Notes: generated from the letters alone by a model not told the origin. A stretch of 64,000 bases of DNA from Hydrogenophaga sp. (GCF_030373225.1 NZ_JAUCZG010000001.1:62001-126000); one strand, 5' to 3'. Counted from the stretch's first letter, positions 35,944-50,900 are shown. Numbers and translations are program-made.

Positions 35944-37023
35944 TTGATCTCATTGGGGTCGTTATTCAGCCGGGAGCCGGCGCCCATGTTGGGCATTGAC
36001 GTGAGTTCATCCAGCGTCAAGCTGGTTGAACTCTCCCGCAACCGTTCTGGTGATCTGGTTTTGGAGCGCTGCGCCATGGAGCCGCTGGAACGCGGCTGGA
36101 TCACCGATGGCAACATCGAGAAATTCGACGAGGTCGCCGAGGCAGTGCGCCGAGTGGTTCGCAAAAGCGGCAGCAAGACCAAAAACGTTGCGCTGGCCTT
36201 GCCCGCATCGGCGGTGATCACCAAAAAAATCATCCTCCCCGGGGGCCTGTCCGACAAGGAACTTGAAGCCCAGGTCGAGTCGGAGGCCAATCAGTACATC
36301 CCTTTTTCGCTCGACGAAGTGAGTCTGGACTTCTGCGTGATCGGCCCCAGTGCCAACTCCGTCGGCGACGTTGAGGTATTGATAGCCGCTTCGCGCAAGG
36401 AAAAAGTGTCGGACCGCCAGGGTCTTGCCGAGGCAGCTGGACTCAAGCCGGTCATCATGGACGTCGAATCCTATGCCTCGCGAATGGCAGCTGGACGGGT
36501 GATCGAGACGCTGCCAAACCAAGGCATCGATTCACTGGTGGCCCTGTTCGAGGTGGGTGCGCTTACCACCAGCATGCAGGTGATGCGCAATGACGACGTC
36601 CTTTACGAGCGGGATCAGGCCTTCGGCGGAGCCCAACTGACGCAGTTGATCGTTCGCCAATACGGTTTCTCAGCCGACGAGGCCGAAGCCAAGAAGCGGT
36701 CCGGGGATCTTCCTGATGATTACCGCTCTGCCGTGCTGGATCCGTTCATTGAAAGCATGGCTCAAGAGGTTGGCCGGGCTTTGCAATTCTTCTTCACCAG
36801 CACCCCTTACAACAAGGTCGACCACATTCTGCTGGCCGGAGGCAGCGCAGCGCTGCCCGGGCTGACGGAGGCCGTGACCCACCAGACGTCGTTTGCCTGC
36901 ATGGTCATCAATCCCTTCGATGCCATGGAGATGGCCTCATCCATCCAGGCCCGCAAGATCTCTCGCGAAGCGCCTTCCTATTTGACCTCCACCGGGCTGG
37001 CCTTGAGGAGGTTCTTCCAATGA
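35944..37023 (+). CDS. pilM: Type IV pilus assembly protein PilM
   Basis: An actin-like cytoplasmic protein of 359 residues. MISLGSLFSREPAPMLGIDVSSSSVKLVEL gives the FtsA-like phosphate-1 region, and LLAGGSAALPGL is the adenosine-binding segment. PilM binds the PilN N-terminus and forms the cytoplasmic part of the pilus alignment complex. The start is TTG at 35944, preceded by GGGGG; the resulting N-terminus is the family-typical MISLG. It is the first gene of a tightly packed cluster and overlaps pilN by four bases. Confidence 0.94.
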   Translation: MISLGSLFSREPAPMLGIDVSSSSVKLVELSRNRSGDLVLERCAMEPLERGWITDGNIEKFDEVAEAVRRVVRKSGSKTKNVALALPASAVITKKIILPGGLSDKELEAQVESEANQYIPFSLDEVSLDFCVIGPSANSVGDVEVLIAASRKEKVSDRQGLAEAAGLKPVIMDVESYASRMAAGRVIETLPNQGIDSLVALFEVGALTTSMQVMRNDDVLYERDQAFGGAQLTQLIVRQYGFSADEAEAKKRSGDLPDDYRSAVLDPFIESMAQEVGRALQFFFTSTPYNKVDHILLAGGSAALPGLTEAVTHQTSFACMVINPFDAMEMASSIQARKISREAPSYLTSTGLALRRFFQ

Positions 37024-37640
37024 TCTTGATCAACCTGCTGCCGCACCGCGAGGCCGCTCGCAAGCGACAAAAAGACCAGTTCTTCACTCAGCTCGGCCTG
37101 TCCGCGTTGTTGGGGGGCGTTGTTTGCGGCGCCGTATTCACTTGGTATCAAGGCCAGATTTCTGCTCAGCAGGATAGAAACGCCTTTCTCCAGGCGGAAA
37201 TCACCCGTCTCGACGCGGAAATCAAGGACATTGCCGGTTTGCAGAGGGAAATTGCTTCGCTGAGAGCGCGTCAGACCGCCGTGGAAGACCTGCAGGGCGA
37301 TCGAAACATCCCGGTGCATCTGCTTGATGAACTGGTGGCTCAGTTGCCTGACGGCATCTACCTCCGGTCGATGAAGCAAGAGGGTCAAAGCGTTTTGTTG
37401 TTGGGTGTCGCGCAGTCCCAGGAACGTGTGTCCGACCTCTTGCGAAACCTCGCCAACAGCAGTCCCTGGCTCGCCCGACCAGAGTTGATTGAAATCATTT
37501 CTGCCAACCTGGTGGTGACGCCACGCGATCCGCGCAGGGTGTACAACTTCTCCATGCGAGTGGCATTGAAACGCCCGGCCGCCCCCGGAGGCGCCCCCAC
37601 CAGTCCAGCCGGCGCCCCTGCCGCGGTGGGCAAGGTTTGA
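37020..37640 (+). CDS. pilN: Type IV pilus assembly protein PilN
   Basis: A protein of 206 residues. It opens with the PilM-binding motif MILINLLPHREAAR, followed by one membrane helix (LGLSALLGGVVCGAVFTWY), a coiled coil and a periplasmic ferredoxin-like domain. It links PilM to PilO in the inner-membrane alignment complex. The Pro/Ala-rich tail (GGAPTSPAGAPAAVGKV) is variable between species. The start overlaps the pilM stop (ATGA). Confidence 0.94.
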   Translation: MILINLLPHREAARKRQKDQFFTQLGLSALLGGVVCGAVFTWYQGQISAQQDRNAFLQAEITRLDAEIKDIAGLQREIASLRARQTAVEDLQGDRNIPVHLLDELVAQLPDGIYLRSMKQEGQSVLLLGVAQSQERVSDLLRNLANSSPWLARPELIEIISANLVVTPRDPRRVYNFSMRVALKRPAAPGGAPTSPAGAPAAVGKV

Positions 37641-37657
37641 TCAAAAGGCGTACCACC

Positions 37658-38329
37658 ATGGCCAAATCGCCCAGCATCAATGTGGACTTCAAGGGAGTCC
37701 AGGAAAAACTCAAGAGCCAGTTCACCGGACTGGATCCCAACGATCCTTCCCAGTGGCCTGGATTGCCACGCAACCTGCTGTTTGTCGCCGTTTGTGTGGC
37801 CGTTATCGCCGGGCTGTGGTTTGCCTGGTTGAAAGACTCTGACGAAGAGTTGATCGCCGAAAAGGCGCGCGAGCAACAGCTCCGAGAGGACTACAAGAAA
37901 AAGGCAATCCAGGCGGTGAATCTCGACGCGTTGCGCAAGCAGCTGGAGCAGGTGCAGCAGTACGTCACCCAGTTGGAGAAGCAACTGCCCAGCAAGGCGG
38001 AGATGGATGCGCTGTTGTCGGACATCAACCAGGCTGGCCTGGGTCGCAGTCTTCAGTTCGAGTTGTTTCGTCCCGGTCAGGTCAGCGTGAAAGAGTACTA
38101 CGCCGAGCTACCCATTTCAGTCCGGGTGACGGGTTCTTATCACGACATCGGACTGTTTGCCGCTGATATTGCAAACCTGTCCCGAATCGTGACCCTCAAC
38201 AACCTGACATTGACCCCTGTGGCAAACCGTGAAGGCATTCTGACGATGGACTGCATTGCCAAAACCTTCCGTTACCTGGATCAGGAAGAGATTGCCCTCC
38301 AACAGAAGGCACAGGGAGCCAAGAAGTGA
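37658..38329 (+). CDS. pilO: Type IV pilus assembly protein PilO
   Basis: A protein of 223 residues. A cytoplasmic N-terminus (PSINVDFKGVQEKLKSQF) is followed by a membrane helix (LLFVAVCVAVIAGLWFAW), a periplasmic coiled coil and a domain with LPISVRVTGSYHDIGLFAADIANLSRIV. PilO pairs with PilN and connects to PilP. The ATG at 37658 has AAAGG upstream; a TTG at 37637 overlapping the pilN stop is less likely. The end overlaps pilP by one base. Confidence 0.94.
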   Translation: MAKSPSINVDFKGVQEKLKSQFTGLDPNDPSQWPGLPRNLLFVAVCVAVIAGLWFAWLKDSDEELIAEKAREQQLREDYKKKAIQAVNLDALRKQLEQVQQYVTQLEKQLPSKAEMDALLSDINQAGLGRSLQFELFRPGQVSVKEYYAELPISVRVTGSYHDIGLFAADIANLSRIVTLNNLTLTPVANREGILTMDCIAKTFRYLDQEEIALQQKAQGAKK

Positions 38330-38880
38330 TGCCGTCTCCCAGTACCAAGCTGTTTCTGGGCATCGTTGCCTTCACCTTGTTGTCGGCCTGCACCTCATCT
38401 GGTCAGGACGAACTGCAAGCCTGGATGCAGACCGAGCGCAACAACATCAAGCCCTCTGTCCAGCCCATTCCAGCGCCAACAAAATTCGAACCGCAAGCCT
38501 ACCTGGGTGAACGCCTGACGCCCCCTTTCAGCAGCGAAAAGCTCACCAGCGTGCTGCGCGGCAGCCAGTCGACTCCCGTGGCCAACGCTGCACTGATCGA
38601 GCCGGAGCTCAGCCGGCGCAAACAGCCTCTGGAGGCCTATCCGCTGGACACCATGTCCATGGTGGGCAGCCTGAACCGCGAAGGCCAGTTGGTGGCGCTC
38701 GTCAAGGTCGACAACTTGCTGTATCAGGTGAGGCCGGGCAACTACCTGGGGCAGAACTACGGGCGGGTCACGCGAATCTCCGAAACCGAGGTGACCTTGC
38801 GCGAGATCGTGCAGGATTCTGGTGGGGAGTGGACCGAGCGTCCCGCAGCGTTGCAGTTACAAGAGGGATCTTCTAAATGA
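38329..38880 (+). CDS. pilP: Type IV pilus lipoprotein PilP
   Basis: A protein of 183 residues. The lipobox is LLSAC, about residue 20. An unstructured linker leads to the C-terminal HR domain with RRKQPLEAYPLDTMSMVGSL and GQNYGRVTRISETEVTLREI. PilP bridges the PilN/PilO complex to the PilQ secretin. The ATG at 38329 overlaps the pilO stop (TGATG); a GTG at 38326 adds only one residue. The four-base overlap with pilQ fits coupled translation. Confidence 0.94.
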   Translation: MPSPSTKLFLGIVAFTLLSACTSSGQDELQAWMQTERNNIKPSVQPIPAPTKFEPQAYLGERLTPPFSSEKLTSVLRGSQSTPVANAALIEPELSRRKQPLEAYPLDTMSMVGSLNREGQLVALVKVDNLLYQVRPGNYLGQNYGRVTRISETEVTLREIVQDSGGEWTERPAALQLQEGSSK

Positions 38881-40997
38881 ACAAGCCAAACAAGGCAGCC
38901 TTGGTGTCATCCGTGCAGTGGGGCTTGCTCAAAGGCGTCGTCGTGGCGTCCATGGCACTCACGACCGTGTGGGCGCAAGCGCAAAATGCCATTCAGTCGC
39001 TGACGGGTGGTGTCCAAGGCGGTGTCGAAGTCATTCGCATCAACACAGCGCAGCCGCTTGCCGCGGTTCCCACCGGGTTCACCATCCAGGCGCCCGCGCG
39101 CATTGCACTGGACTTTCCTGGTGTGGCCAACGCCATTGGCCGCAGCACGGTCGACATCAATGAAGGCAACTTGAGGTCAGCCAACGTGGTTCAAGCCGGC
39201 GACCGCACGCGTGTGGTGATCAACTTGAAGCAGGCTGCGTCATACGAGACGAAGATTGAGGGCAATACGCTTTTGGTGGTGCTGCAGCGCTCCGAAGTGG
39301 TCACTGCGGTCACGGCTCCGCCATCCGCATTTGCCGAGAACCGCAACCGCGATGTGACCTCGTTGCGCGACATCGACTTCCGCCGCGGGGTGGGCAATGC
39401 AGGTCGCGTGGTCGTGGAGTTGGCCAACAATCAGGTGGGTGTCGACATCCGGCAACAAGGGCAGAACCTGGTGGTTGAGTTTCTGAAGACCTCTCTGCCT
39501 GAAGGCCTGCGTCGCCGCCTGGATGTGAGCGACTTCGGCACACCTGTTCAAAGCGTGACCACGTCCCAGACGGGCGACCGTGTCCGCATGGTGGTCGCGC
39601 CCACGGGCAACTGGGAACATTCGGCCTACCAAAGCGACAACCAGTTTGTGCTCGAGATTCGCGAACAGAAGATCGACTCCAGCAAGCTGACGCAGGGCCC
39701 TGGCTACAACGGCGAAAAGCTCTCTCTCAATTTCCAGAACATCGAGGTCCGCTCACTGTTGCAGGTCATTGCCGACTTCACCAACTTCAACGTGGTGACC
39801 TCTGACTCTGTCACCGGTTCGGTCACCCTGCGCCTGAAAGATGTCCCATGGGACCAGGCTCTTGACATCATCCTGCAGGCCAAAGGCCTCGGCATGCGCA
39901 AGTCGGGCAATGTGTTGTGGATCGCTCCGAAGGATGAAATCGCTGCGCGGGAGAAGCAGGATCTCGAAGCACGTGCCTCCACCGAGAGCCTGGAGTCCTT
40001 GCGCACGCAAGGTTTCCAGATGAACTATGCGAAGGCGGTCGACATTGCCACGCAGCTGACCTCCTCGGGCAGCGGGGGCTCCAGCGGCGGGAGCAATGCC
40101 CGCATCCTGTCCGATCGTGGCAGCGTGATTTCCGAACCCCGGACGAACCAGCTGTTCGTCACCGACATTCCGTCCAAGTTGCAGCAGGTTCAGGAGTTGA
40201 TCGCCAAGCTGGACATTCCAATCCGTCAGGTGATCATCGAGGCCCGCATCGTGGAAGCCGACGACAGCTTTGGCAAGTCGCTGGGCGTGCGTTTGGGTGG
40301 GGGCGTGCGAGGGTTTGGCGTCGGTTCGGTCAACGGCAATCAGGTGCAGGGCAATTTCGGCTCAACCTACGGCGCTGTTTCAACCGGTCCAACACAAGCC
40401 TCGCAGCCTTTCGTCAGTCTGCCCGCCAATCCCGGCACTGCCCTGGCTGCCTCCTACGCCTTGTCGCTGTTCAGTCCCAACGCCTCTCGGTTCCTGAGTC
40501 TAGAAATTTCTGCACTGGAATCCGACGGCAAGGGCCGCATCGTCTCCAGCCCTCGAGTGGTCACGGCCGACCAGGTCAAGGCACTGATCGAACAGGGAAC
40601 CGAGTTTCCTTACCAGACGGCGACCTCCAGCGGCGCCACTGCCATCGCGTTCCGCAAGGCCAACCTGAAGCTGGAAGTCACGCCGCAGATCACGCCAGAG
40701 GGCAACATCATTCTGGACCTCGACATCAACAAGGACAGCCGTGGTGAATCGACGCCCGATGGCATTGCGATCAACACCAAACACGTTCAGACCCAGGTGC
40801 TGGTGGAAAACGGCGGAACGGTCGTGATCGGTGGCATCTTCGAGCAAACTGAGCGGGATCAGGTGAACAAGGTGCCCTTGCTGGGTGATCTGCCAGGCGT
40901 CGGCAATCTGTTCAAGTCGCGCGAGCGAATCAACAACAAGTCGGAATTGCTCATCTTCATCACGCCGCGTGTGCTGGGTCGATCCGCGATCAATTGA
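38877..40997 (+). CDS. pilQ: Type IV pilus secretin PilQ
   Basis: A protein of 706 residues. After a signal peptide (ending near VWAQAQ) come two AMIN-type domains that bind peptidoglycan (about 40-250), an STN/N0 domain ([20 protein letters not shown]), an N1 domain and the secretin domain with [20 protein letters not shown] and the C-terminal [23 protein letters not shown]. It forms the outer-membrane channel for the pilus fibre. It overlaps aroK by four bases. Confidence 0.95.
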   Translation: MNKPNKAALVSSVQWGLLKGVVVASMALTTVWAQAQNAIQSLTGGVQGGVEVIRINTAQPLAAVPTGFTIQAPARIALDFPGVANAIGRSTVDINEGNLRSANVVQAGDRTRVVINLKQAASYETKIEGNTLLVVLQRSEVVTAVTAPPSAFAENRNRDVTSLRDIDFRRGVGNAGRVVVELANNQVGVDIRQQGQNLVVEFLKTSLPEGLRRRLDVSDFGTPVQSVTTSQTGDRVRMVVAPTGNWEHSAYQSDNQFVLEIREQKIDSSKLTQGPGYNGEKLSLNFQNIEVRSLLQVIADFTNFNVVTSDSVTGSVTLRLKDVPWDQALDIILQAKGLGMRKSGNVLWIAPKDEIAAREKQDLEARASTESLESLRTQGFQMNYAKAVDIATQLTSSGSGGSSGGSNARILSDRGSVISEPRTNQLFVTDIPSKLQQVQELIAKLDIPIRQVIIEARIVEADDSFGKSLGVRLGGGVRGFGVGSVNGNQVQGNFGSTYGAVSTGPTQASQPFVSLPANPGTALAASYALSLFSPNASRFLSLEISALESDGKGRIVSSPRVVTADQVKALIEQGTEFPYQTATSSGATAIAFRKANLKLEVTPQITPEGNIILDLDINKDSRGESTPDGIAINTKHVQTQVLVENGGTVVIGGIFEQTERDQVNKVPLLGDLPGVGNLFKSRERINNKSELLIFITPRVLGRSAIN

Positions 40998-41569
40998 GCG
41001 CAACTTCCTGTTTCCTGATCGGCTTGCCCGGCTCTGGCAAGTCGACCGTGGGTCGACAACTCGCGCGACGCGTTTCACTCCCGTTCTTCGACTCCGATCA
41101 CGTGATCGAACAGCGGCTGGGCTGTTCGATCCGAGAGTTTTTCGAACGTGAGGGCGAGGATCGTTTTCGGGATCTCGAAGCGTCGGTGATAGACGAGTTG
41201 ACCGCCGGTGCAACCTGTGTGCTGTCGACAGGTGGAGGCTCGGTGCTTCGTGCCGAAAACCGCGACCATCTTCATCGCCGCGGTACGGTTGTCTACCTGC
41301 GATCGTCGCCTGAAGAGGTGTTTCGGCGCTTGCGACACGATCGGAACCGGCCGCTGCTTCAGGTCGCCGACCCATTGCAGCGATTGCGGGATCTTTATGC
41401 GGTGCGCGATCCGCTGTACCGCCAAACCGCTCACTTTGTGATCGAGACGGGGCGCCCGTCGGTCGCCATGTTGGTGAGCATGATCCTGATGCAGCTGGAA
41501 CTCGCAGGGATCGTCCCTTCCCGGGGTGAGGTTCCGTCTGCCTCCGGCGCGACCGATCCAGAGCGCTGA
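40994..41569 (+). CDS. aroK: Shikimate kinase
   Basis: A protein of 191 residues. It has the Walker A motif GLPGSGKST (10-18), the shikimate-binding DSDHVIE and RFRDLE segments, STGGGSVL, and a lid with RNRPLL. It phosphorylates shikimate in the chorismate pathway. The start is a TTG at 40994 overlapping the pilQ stop (TTGA). It is followed by aroB. The pilQ-aroK-aroB order is widely conserved in proteobacteria. Confidence 0.94.
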   Translation: MSATSCFLIGLPGSGKSTVGRQLARRVSLPFFDSDHVIEQRLGCSIREFFEREGEDRFRDLEASVIDELTAGATCVLSTGGGSVLRAENRDHLHRRGTVVYLRSSPEEVFRRLRHDRNRPLLQVADPLQRLRDLYAVRDPLYRQTAHFVIETGRPSVAMLVSMILMQLELAGIVPSRGEVPSASGATDPER

Positions 41570-41615
41570 TTGCCGGAGGCGGTGGCGTTTCAGTCAAGGC
41601 ATAAACTCGGTGCCC

Positions 41616-42737
41616 ATGACGTCTCAAGCCAACTTGCCCCTGCACCATCGAGTGAGCATAGAACTCGGCGACCGAAGCTACGCGATCGATATTGGATCGG
41701 GGCTGCTCGATGCCCTCGCCAGCTACGCCCAGCTTCCGGCCGCCCACAGCGCCATGATCGTGACCAACGAGACGGTGTTTCCTCTTTACGCAGCGCGTCT
41801 CCAGCGGGCCATTTCCTCGCGCTACGCCGTCGTTCACACCGTCTGCCTGCCCGACGGCGAGTCCCACAAGTCCTGGGAGTCGCTGAACCTGATCTTCGAT
41901 GCACTGCTGTCCCATGGTTGTGACCGCAAGACGGTGCTGTTTGCGCTAGGTGGTGGCGTGGTCGGTGACATGACCGGCTTTGCGGCAGCGAGCTACATGC
42001 GTGGTGTTCCGTTCGTGCAGGTACCCACCACGCTGCTGGCTCAGGTGGATTCGTCGGTTGGTGGAAAGACGGCCATCAACCACCCGCTGGGCAAGAACAT
42101 GATCGGGGCCTTCTACCAGCCTCAGAGGGTGGTGTGCGATCTCGACACCCTGAACACCCTGCCCGCGCGCGAACTCAGCGCAGGGTTGGCCGAGGTCATC
42201 AAGTACGGCCCGATCGCAGACATGGACTTCCTTGACTGGATCGAAGCGCATATCGACGCCCTCATGGCGAGAGAACCCGGCGCGCTGGCGCACGCTGTCA
42301 AGCGCAGCTGCGAAATCAAGTCCTGGGTGGTTGGACAGGACGAACGCGAGTCAGGGCTGCGGGCCATTCTGAATTTCGGTCATACCTTTGGCCACGCCAT
42401 CGAGGCGGGCATGGGCTACGGTGCCTGGCTGCACGGCGAGGCCGTGGGTTGCGGCATGGTGATGGCGGCGCGGCTCTCCGAGCTGTTGGGCGGGGTCGAT
42501 GCGGCCTTTGTCGAGCGACTCACGCGTTTGGTGAAGGCCTCGGGGTTGCCCACGGTGGCACCGGTGATCGATGCACAGGACAACCTGGGTCGCTACCTCG
42601 CGTTGATGAGTGTGGACAAAAAGTCGGAGGCAGGAGAGATCAAGTTCGTCGTGATCGACCGACCCGGTCATGCGGTGGTGCGAAGCGCCCCCGACGCACT
42701 GGTGGCGCAGGTGATTGCCGAGAGCGTGCGGCCCTGA
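41616..42737 (+). CDS. aroB: 3-dehydroquinate synthase
   Basis: A protein of 373 residues. It has the NAD-binding [14 protein letters not shown], the substrate loop [20 protein letters not shown] and zinc ligands in [10 protein letters not shown] and LHGEAV. It makes the second intermediate of the shikimate pathway. The ATG at 41616 gives the proper N-terminus; earlier in-frame starts lie within aroK. Its stop overlaps the dgt start by one base. Confidence 0.95.
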   Translation: MTSQANLPLHHRVSIELGDRSYAIDIGSGLLDALASYAQLPAAHSAMIVTNETVFPLYAARLQRAISSRYAVVHTVCLPDGESHKSWESLNLIFDALLSHGCDRKTVLFALGGGVVGDMTGFAAASYMRGVPFVQVPTTLLAQVDSSVGGKTAINHPLGKNMIGAFYQPQRVVCDLDTLNTLPARELSAGLAEVIKYGPIADMDFLDWIEAHIDALMAREPGALAHAVKRSCEIKSWVVGQDERESGLRAILNFGHTFGHAIEAGMGYGAWLHGEAVGCGMVMAARLSELLGGVDAAFVERLTRLVKASGLPTVAPVIDAQDNLGRYLALMSVDKKSEAGEIKFVVIDRPGHAVVRSAPDALVAQVIAESVRP

Positions 42738-43921
42738 TGCAGCCGGGTGTCCAGCGCTCGGTGCAGACTCTGGCAGCGTATGCGAGTGACCCCGCGCGCA
42801 GCCGCGGCCGCCGACACCCGGAAAGTGAAGCGCCCACGCGCACGGCCTTTCAGCGGGACCGCGATCGCGTGATCCACTCCACCGCGTTTCGCCGGCTGGT
42901 CTACAAAACGCAGGTCTTCCTCAACCACGAGGGTGACCTGTTTCGAACGCGCCTGACGCATTCGCTGGAGGTGGCCCAACTCGGGCGCAGTATCGCGAGG
43001 TCGCTGCAGCTCAACGAAGATCTGGTGGAGGCCATTGCGCTGGCGCATGACCTGGGCCACACGCCCTTCGGCCACGCCGGTCAGGACGCCTTGAATGCCT
43101 GCATGCAGGCGCTCTCGCCCAGCGTGCACGGGCTGGACGGGGGGGGATTCGAGCACAACCTGCAGAGCTTGCGAGTGGTTGATGAGCTGGAGGAGCGATA
43201 CCCCGCTTTCGATGGCTTGAACCTGTGTTTCGAAACCCGTGAAGGCATCCTCAAGCATTGCTCTCGCGCCAATGCCGAGCGCCTGGAGCGCCTTGAACCG
43301 CATGGGGTGGCCGCGCGCTTCATTCACGGCGGTTCTCCGAGCCTCGAGGCTCAGTTGTGCAACCTGGCCGACGAAATCGCCTACAACGCGCACGACATCG
43401 ATGACGGCGTTCGCTCCGGTCTGCTCACGCTGGAGCAACTCGACGACGTTCCGCTGTTCCGGCACTACCGCCAGCAGGCAGTGACGACCCATCCCTCGCT
43501 TTCGGGCCGGCGCCTGCTGTTCGAGTCCATCCGGTTGATGCTCAGCGATCAGGTTTACGACGTGATCGACCACACCCGGCTGCAGATGGGCCGGCATGCC
43601 CTGGTCGATGCCGATGCGCCACGTCGCCTGCCGCCACTGGTGGCGTTCTCGCCGGGCATGCGCGAACGCTCCCAGGTCCTCAAGACCTTTCTCCTGCGCA
43701 ACCTCTACCGGCATCCGCAGGTGATGGAGACGACCGGCCGGGCACAGCGGGTGGTGAGCGACCTGTTCGAGCGCTACATGACCGCCCCGCAGGAACTCCC
43801 CGAAGCCCACGGCCGCAGCTCGCAGCATGCGCGAGCGGTGGCCGATTACATCGCAGGCATGACCGACCGGTTTGCCATCCGCGAACACGAACGCCTGTTC
43901 GGGGCGGCGGTCTTTCCCTGA
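42737..43921 (+). CDS. dgt: dGTPase-like HD-domain triphosphohydrolase
   Basis: A protein of 394 residues of the dGTPase family, type 2 (DgtA-like). Metal-binding residues lie in RLTHSLEVAQ (His75), AHDLGHTPFGH (His104-Asp105) and the later DEIAYNAHDIDDG. RTAFQRDRDRVIHSTAFRRL is a hallmark of the family. It hydrolyses deoxynucleoside triphosphates to nucleosides and triphosphate. The ATG at 42737 overlaps the aroB stop. It closes the run of tightly coupled genes that begins at pilM. Confidence 0.92.
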   Translation: MQPGVQRSVQTLAAYASDPARSRGRRHPESEAPTRTAFQRDRDRVIHSTAFRRLVYKTQVFLNHEGDLFRTRLTHSLEVAQLGRSIARSLQLNEDLVEAIALAHDLGHTPFGHAGQDALNACMQALSPSVHGLDGGGFEHNLQSLRVVDELEERYPAFDGLNLCFETREGILKHCSRANAERLERLEPHGVAARFIHGGSPSLEAQLCNLADEIAYNAHDIDDGVRSGLLTLEQLDDVPLFRHYRQQAVTTHPSLSGRRLLFESIRLMLSDQVYDVIDHTRLQMGRHALVDADAPRRLPPLVAFSPGMRERSQVLKTFLLRNLYRHPQVMETTGRAQRVVSDLFERYMTAPQELPEAHGRSSQHARAVADYIAGMTDRFAIREHERLFGAAVFP

Positions 43922-43943
43922 GCGGACTTCGCTCCGGACTGCC

Positions 43944-45149
43944 ATGACCGAGCGCGACCCTTCGGCCTCCCGGCGGACCGCCGTCGTCGTTTTTGCAGTG
44001 GGTGTCACCTGCGCCTTGCACATCGGCAAGCTGCCTGTGGCCATCCCTGTGCTGCGCGACGCCCTGTCGCTGACGCTGGTGCAGGCCGGCTTTCTGCTGT
44101 CTCTGGTTCAACTGGCCGGCATGACCCTCGGGCTGGCGGTCGGACTCATGGCCGATCGCTTGGGACCGAGGCGGGTGATGTTGACCGGCCTGCTGCTGTT
44201 GTCGGCTGGCAGTGCCATGGGGGCGCTGGCGCCCGGCACGCCACTGCTGCTGCTGTCCCGCGTGGTCGAGGGGGTTGGATTCCTGCTCGCTGTCCTGCCT
44301 GCGCCGGGCCTGTTGCGACGGCGCGTGCTGCACGCCCCCACGCTGTCCCGCGCCCTGGGCTGGTGGGGAGCCTACATGCCCTTGGGCACGGCACTGGCCC
44401 TGTTGATGGGTGGGGCACTCATGGGTCAAGTTGGCTGGCGCGGAGCGTGGGTGGCCTTGTCGGTGTTGTCCCTGTGTTCGGCCGTGCTCCTGGCTCGCAG
44501 CGTGGCGCCCGATGCACTGTCGGTGGCAGCGAAGTCGCTGCCAGCCGCCGCCTGGGGCCAGCGCCTCAAAAGAACGCTTGCCGCTCCAGCCCCCTGGTGG
44601 GTGGCGCTCGCGTTCTTGCTCTACTCGGGTCAGTGGCTGGCGGTCATCGGGTTTCTGCCGACCATTTACGCGCAAGCCGGTCATGTCGCTGCGGCGGTGG
44701 GCGGACTCAGTGCGCTCGCGGCCGGCATCAACATGGCGGGCAACATCGGCGCGGGACGGTTGCTGGCGCGCGGTGTGCGCCCAGGCGTGCTGCTCGCCTG
44801 GGGCTTCGGTGCCATGGGTCTCGGTTCGGTGATCGCCTTTGGTGCGTCGGGACACCCGGTTGCACAATACCTCGCCGTGCTGGTGTTCTCGGGCGTGGGC
44901 GGCCTGATCCCAGGCACCTTGTTCAGCCTCGCGGTGGTGCTGGCGCCGGGCGAGGACACCGTCTCCACCACTGTCGGCTGGATGCAGCAGTTTTCTGCCC
45001 TGGGGCAGTTCACCGGTCCTCCGCTCGTGGCCTGGGTGGCCACGCAGGCCGGAGGGTGGCAGTCCACCTGGTGGGTCACAGGCGCTTCTTCGTTGCTGGG
45101 CCTGCTGCTGGCCGGGCGCCTGCAGGCCGTGTGGCGCCGCCGCACCTGA
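43944..45149 (+). CDS. MFS transporter (CynX/NimT-like)
   Basis: A protein of 401 residues with about 12 membrane helices. The family loop motif AVGLMADRLGPRRVM lies between helices 2 and 3. The pattern suggests the CynX/NimT branch of the major facilitator superfamily, whose members export or import small organic anions or drugs. The substrate cannot be told from the sequence. The start at 43944 is preferred over 43872, which overlaps dgt. It lies 22 bases after dgt. Confidence 0.8.
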   Translation: MTERDPSASRRTAVVVFAVGVTCALHIGKLPVAIPVLRDALSLTLVQAGFLLSLVQLAGMTLGLAVGLMADRLGPRRVMLTGLLLLSAGSAMGALAPGTPLLLLSRVVEGVGFLLAVLPAPGLLRRRVLHAPTLSRALGWWGAYMPLGTALALLMGGALMGQVGWRGAWVALSVLSLCSAVLLARSVAPDALSVAAKSLPAAAWGQRLKRTLAAPAPWWVALAFLLYSGQWLAVIGFLPTIYAQAGHVAAAVGGLSALAAGINMAGNIGAGRLLARGVRPGVLLAWGFGAMGLGSVIAFGASGHPVAQYLAVLVFSGVGGLIPGTLFSLAVVLAPGEDTVSTTVGWMQQFSALGQFTGPPLVAWVATQAGGWQSTWWVTGASSLLGLLLAGRLQAVWRRRT

Positions 45150-45183
45150 GTCGTGGGTTTTAATCAAGGCCCGTCACCCGAGT

Positions 45184-45199
45184 GGGGTCTTGTTCCGAT
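45184..45199 (+). repeat. Left imperfect inverted repeat flanking the transposase gene
   Basis: GGGGTCTTGTTCCGAT matches the reverse complement of the sequence at 46018-46033 at 12 of 16 positions. It lies 39 bases before the transposase start. The GGGGTC core resembles REP-type motifs that accompany these transposases. Confidence 0.4.
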
Positions 45200-45237
45200 C
45201 TTGCCGCCCTCGGCTGCACCCTACCTGCAACACCGCC

Positions 45238-45939
45238 ATGGCCCGTTTGCCCCGTCTCACCGTTGCCGGCTACCCTCACCATGTGATCCAGCGCGGCAAC
45301 AACCGCCAGCCCATCGTGAAAACCGATGCCGATCGCGAAGTGCTGCTCGATCTGGTGGGCGAAAACGCCAGAAAACACCAGGTGGCCATCAATGCCTACG
45401 TGCTGATGGACAACCACTTTCACCTGCTTCTCACACCCGAGACCGGGGAGGGCGTTCCCTTGATGATGCAGGCGGTCGGGCGACGCTACGTGCGTTACTT
45501 CAATGATCTGCACCAACGCACGGGCACCTTGTGGGAAGGGCGGTACAAGTCCACCCTGATCCAGGCCGACCGTCATTTGCTCGCCTGCATGGCCTACATC
45601 GATCTGAACCCCGTGCGCGCCGGCCTGGTCAACGACCCCCGGCAGTACGCCTGGTCAAGCCACCGCCATTTCATCGGGCAAGCCCATGACCGGCGACTGA
45701 CGCCCCATCCGCTGTACTGGGGTCTGGGCAACACGCCATTTGCCCGGGAAGCTGCCTACACCGAATGGGTGCGTGCAGGCTTGCCCATGGACCAGCAGGA
45801 CGCCATCACGCAGTCCGCGCTGCGCGGCTGGGCGCTGGGCGATGCCGACTTCTTCGGCGGGCTGCAAAAACAGACGTCCCGCCGCATCACCAAGGCCAGG
45901 GCGGGCCGACCTGCCGGCGCTGCACGACGCGAGGATTGA
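45238..45939 (+). CDS. REP-associated tyrosine transposase (RAYT, IS200-like fold)
   Basis: A single-copy type Y1 transposase-like protein of 233 residues. The metal-binding HUH motif is MDNHFHLLL (His60, His62). It starts with the family-typical [24 protein letters not shown] and carries [11 protein letters not shown] and [15 protein letters not shown] Tyr in [10 protein letters not shown] is the likely nucleophile. Such proteins are thought to mobilise short REP palindromes rather than themselves. The HUH motif is intact. It sits between the MFS gene and gltB, with an imperfect inverted repeat on each side. Confidence 0.88.
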   Translation: MARLPRLTVAGYPHHVIQRGNNRQPIVKTDADREVLLDLVGENARKHQVAINAYVLMDNHFHLLLTPETGEGVPLMMQAVGRRYVRYFNDLHQRTGTLWEGRYKSTLIQADRHLLACMAYIDLNPVRAGLVNDPRQYAWSSHRHFIGQAHDRRLTPHPLYWGLGNTPFAREAAYTEWVRAGLPMDQQDAITQSALRGWALGDADFFGGLQKQTSRRITKARAGRPAGAARRED

Positions 45940-46017
45940 AAGGATCTGCCTGTGAGGGTGGGGGACGGCGATTTGATCCGTCCCTATTTAATGATGTGTG
46001 GATGATGCCTTTGATCA

Positions 46018-46033
46018 ATTGGAATCTGACCCC
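46018..46033 (-). repeat. Right imperfect inverted repeat flanking the transposase gene
   Basis: ATTGGAATCTGACCCC is the reverse-complement partner (12 of 16 positions) of the sequence at 45184-45199. It begins 79 bases after the transposase stop and 12 bases before the -35 of gltB. Confidence 0.42.
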
Positions 46034-46044
46034 GATTAATCAGG

Positions 46045-46073
46045 TTGGCATTGTTGTTGCGATGCAATATGCT
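46045..46073 (+). promoter_or_regulatory. Predicted gltBD promoter
   Basis: TTGGCA (46045-46050) and TATGCT (46068-46073) are spaced by exactly 17 bases. The expected start near 46080 leaves a leader of about 42 bases before gltB. Confidence 0.6.
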
Positions 46074-46121
46074 CCGCAATCGCCATTTGCATCAACGCCC
46101 ACGAACCGAGAAGGAAGCGCC

Positions 46122-50900
<4,779 letters not shown>

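Larger units (their letters stand above)
45940..46121 (+). promoter_or_regulatory. Intergenic region before gltB
   Basis: This 182-base gap contains the right inverted repeat of the transposase (46018-46033) and then a good sigma-70 promoter (46045-46073). It ends in a strong ribosome-binding site (AAGGAAG) for gltB. No gene is seen in it. Confidence 0.5.

Noticed and set aside
45765..46121. N-terminal extension of gltB into the transposase gene
   Set aside because: The frame is open, but it overlaps the transposase in another frame and lacks family features. The ATG at 46122 has a strong ribosome-binding site and gives the normal propeptide before Cys25.
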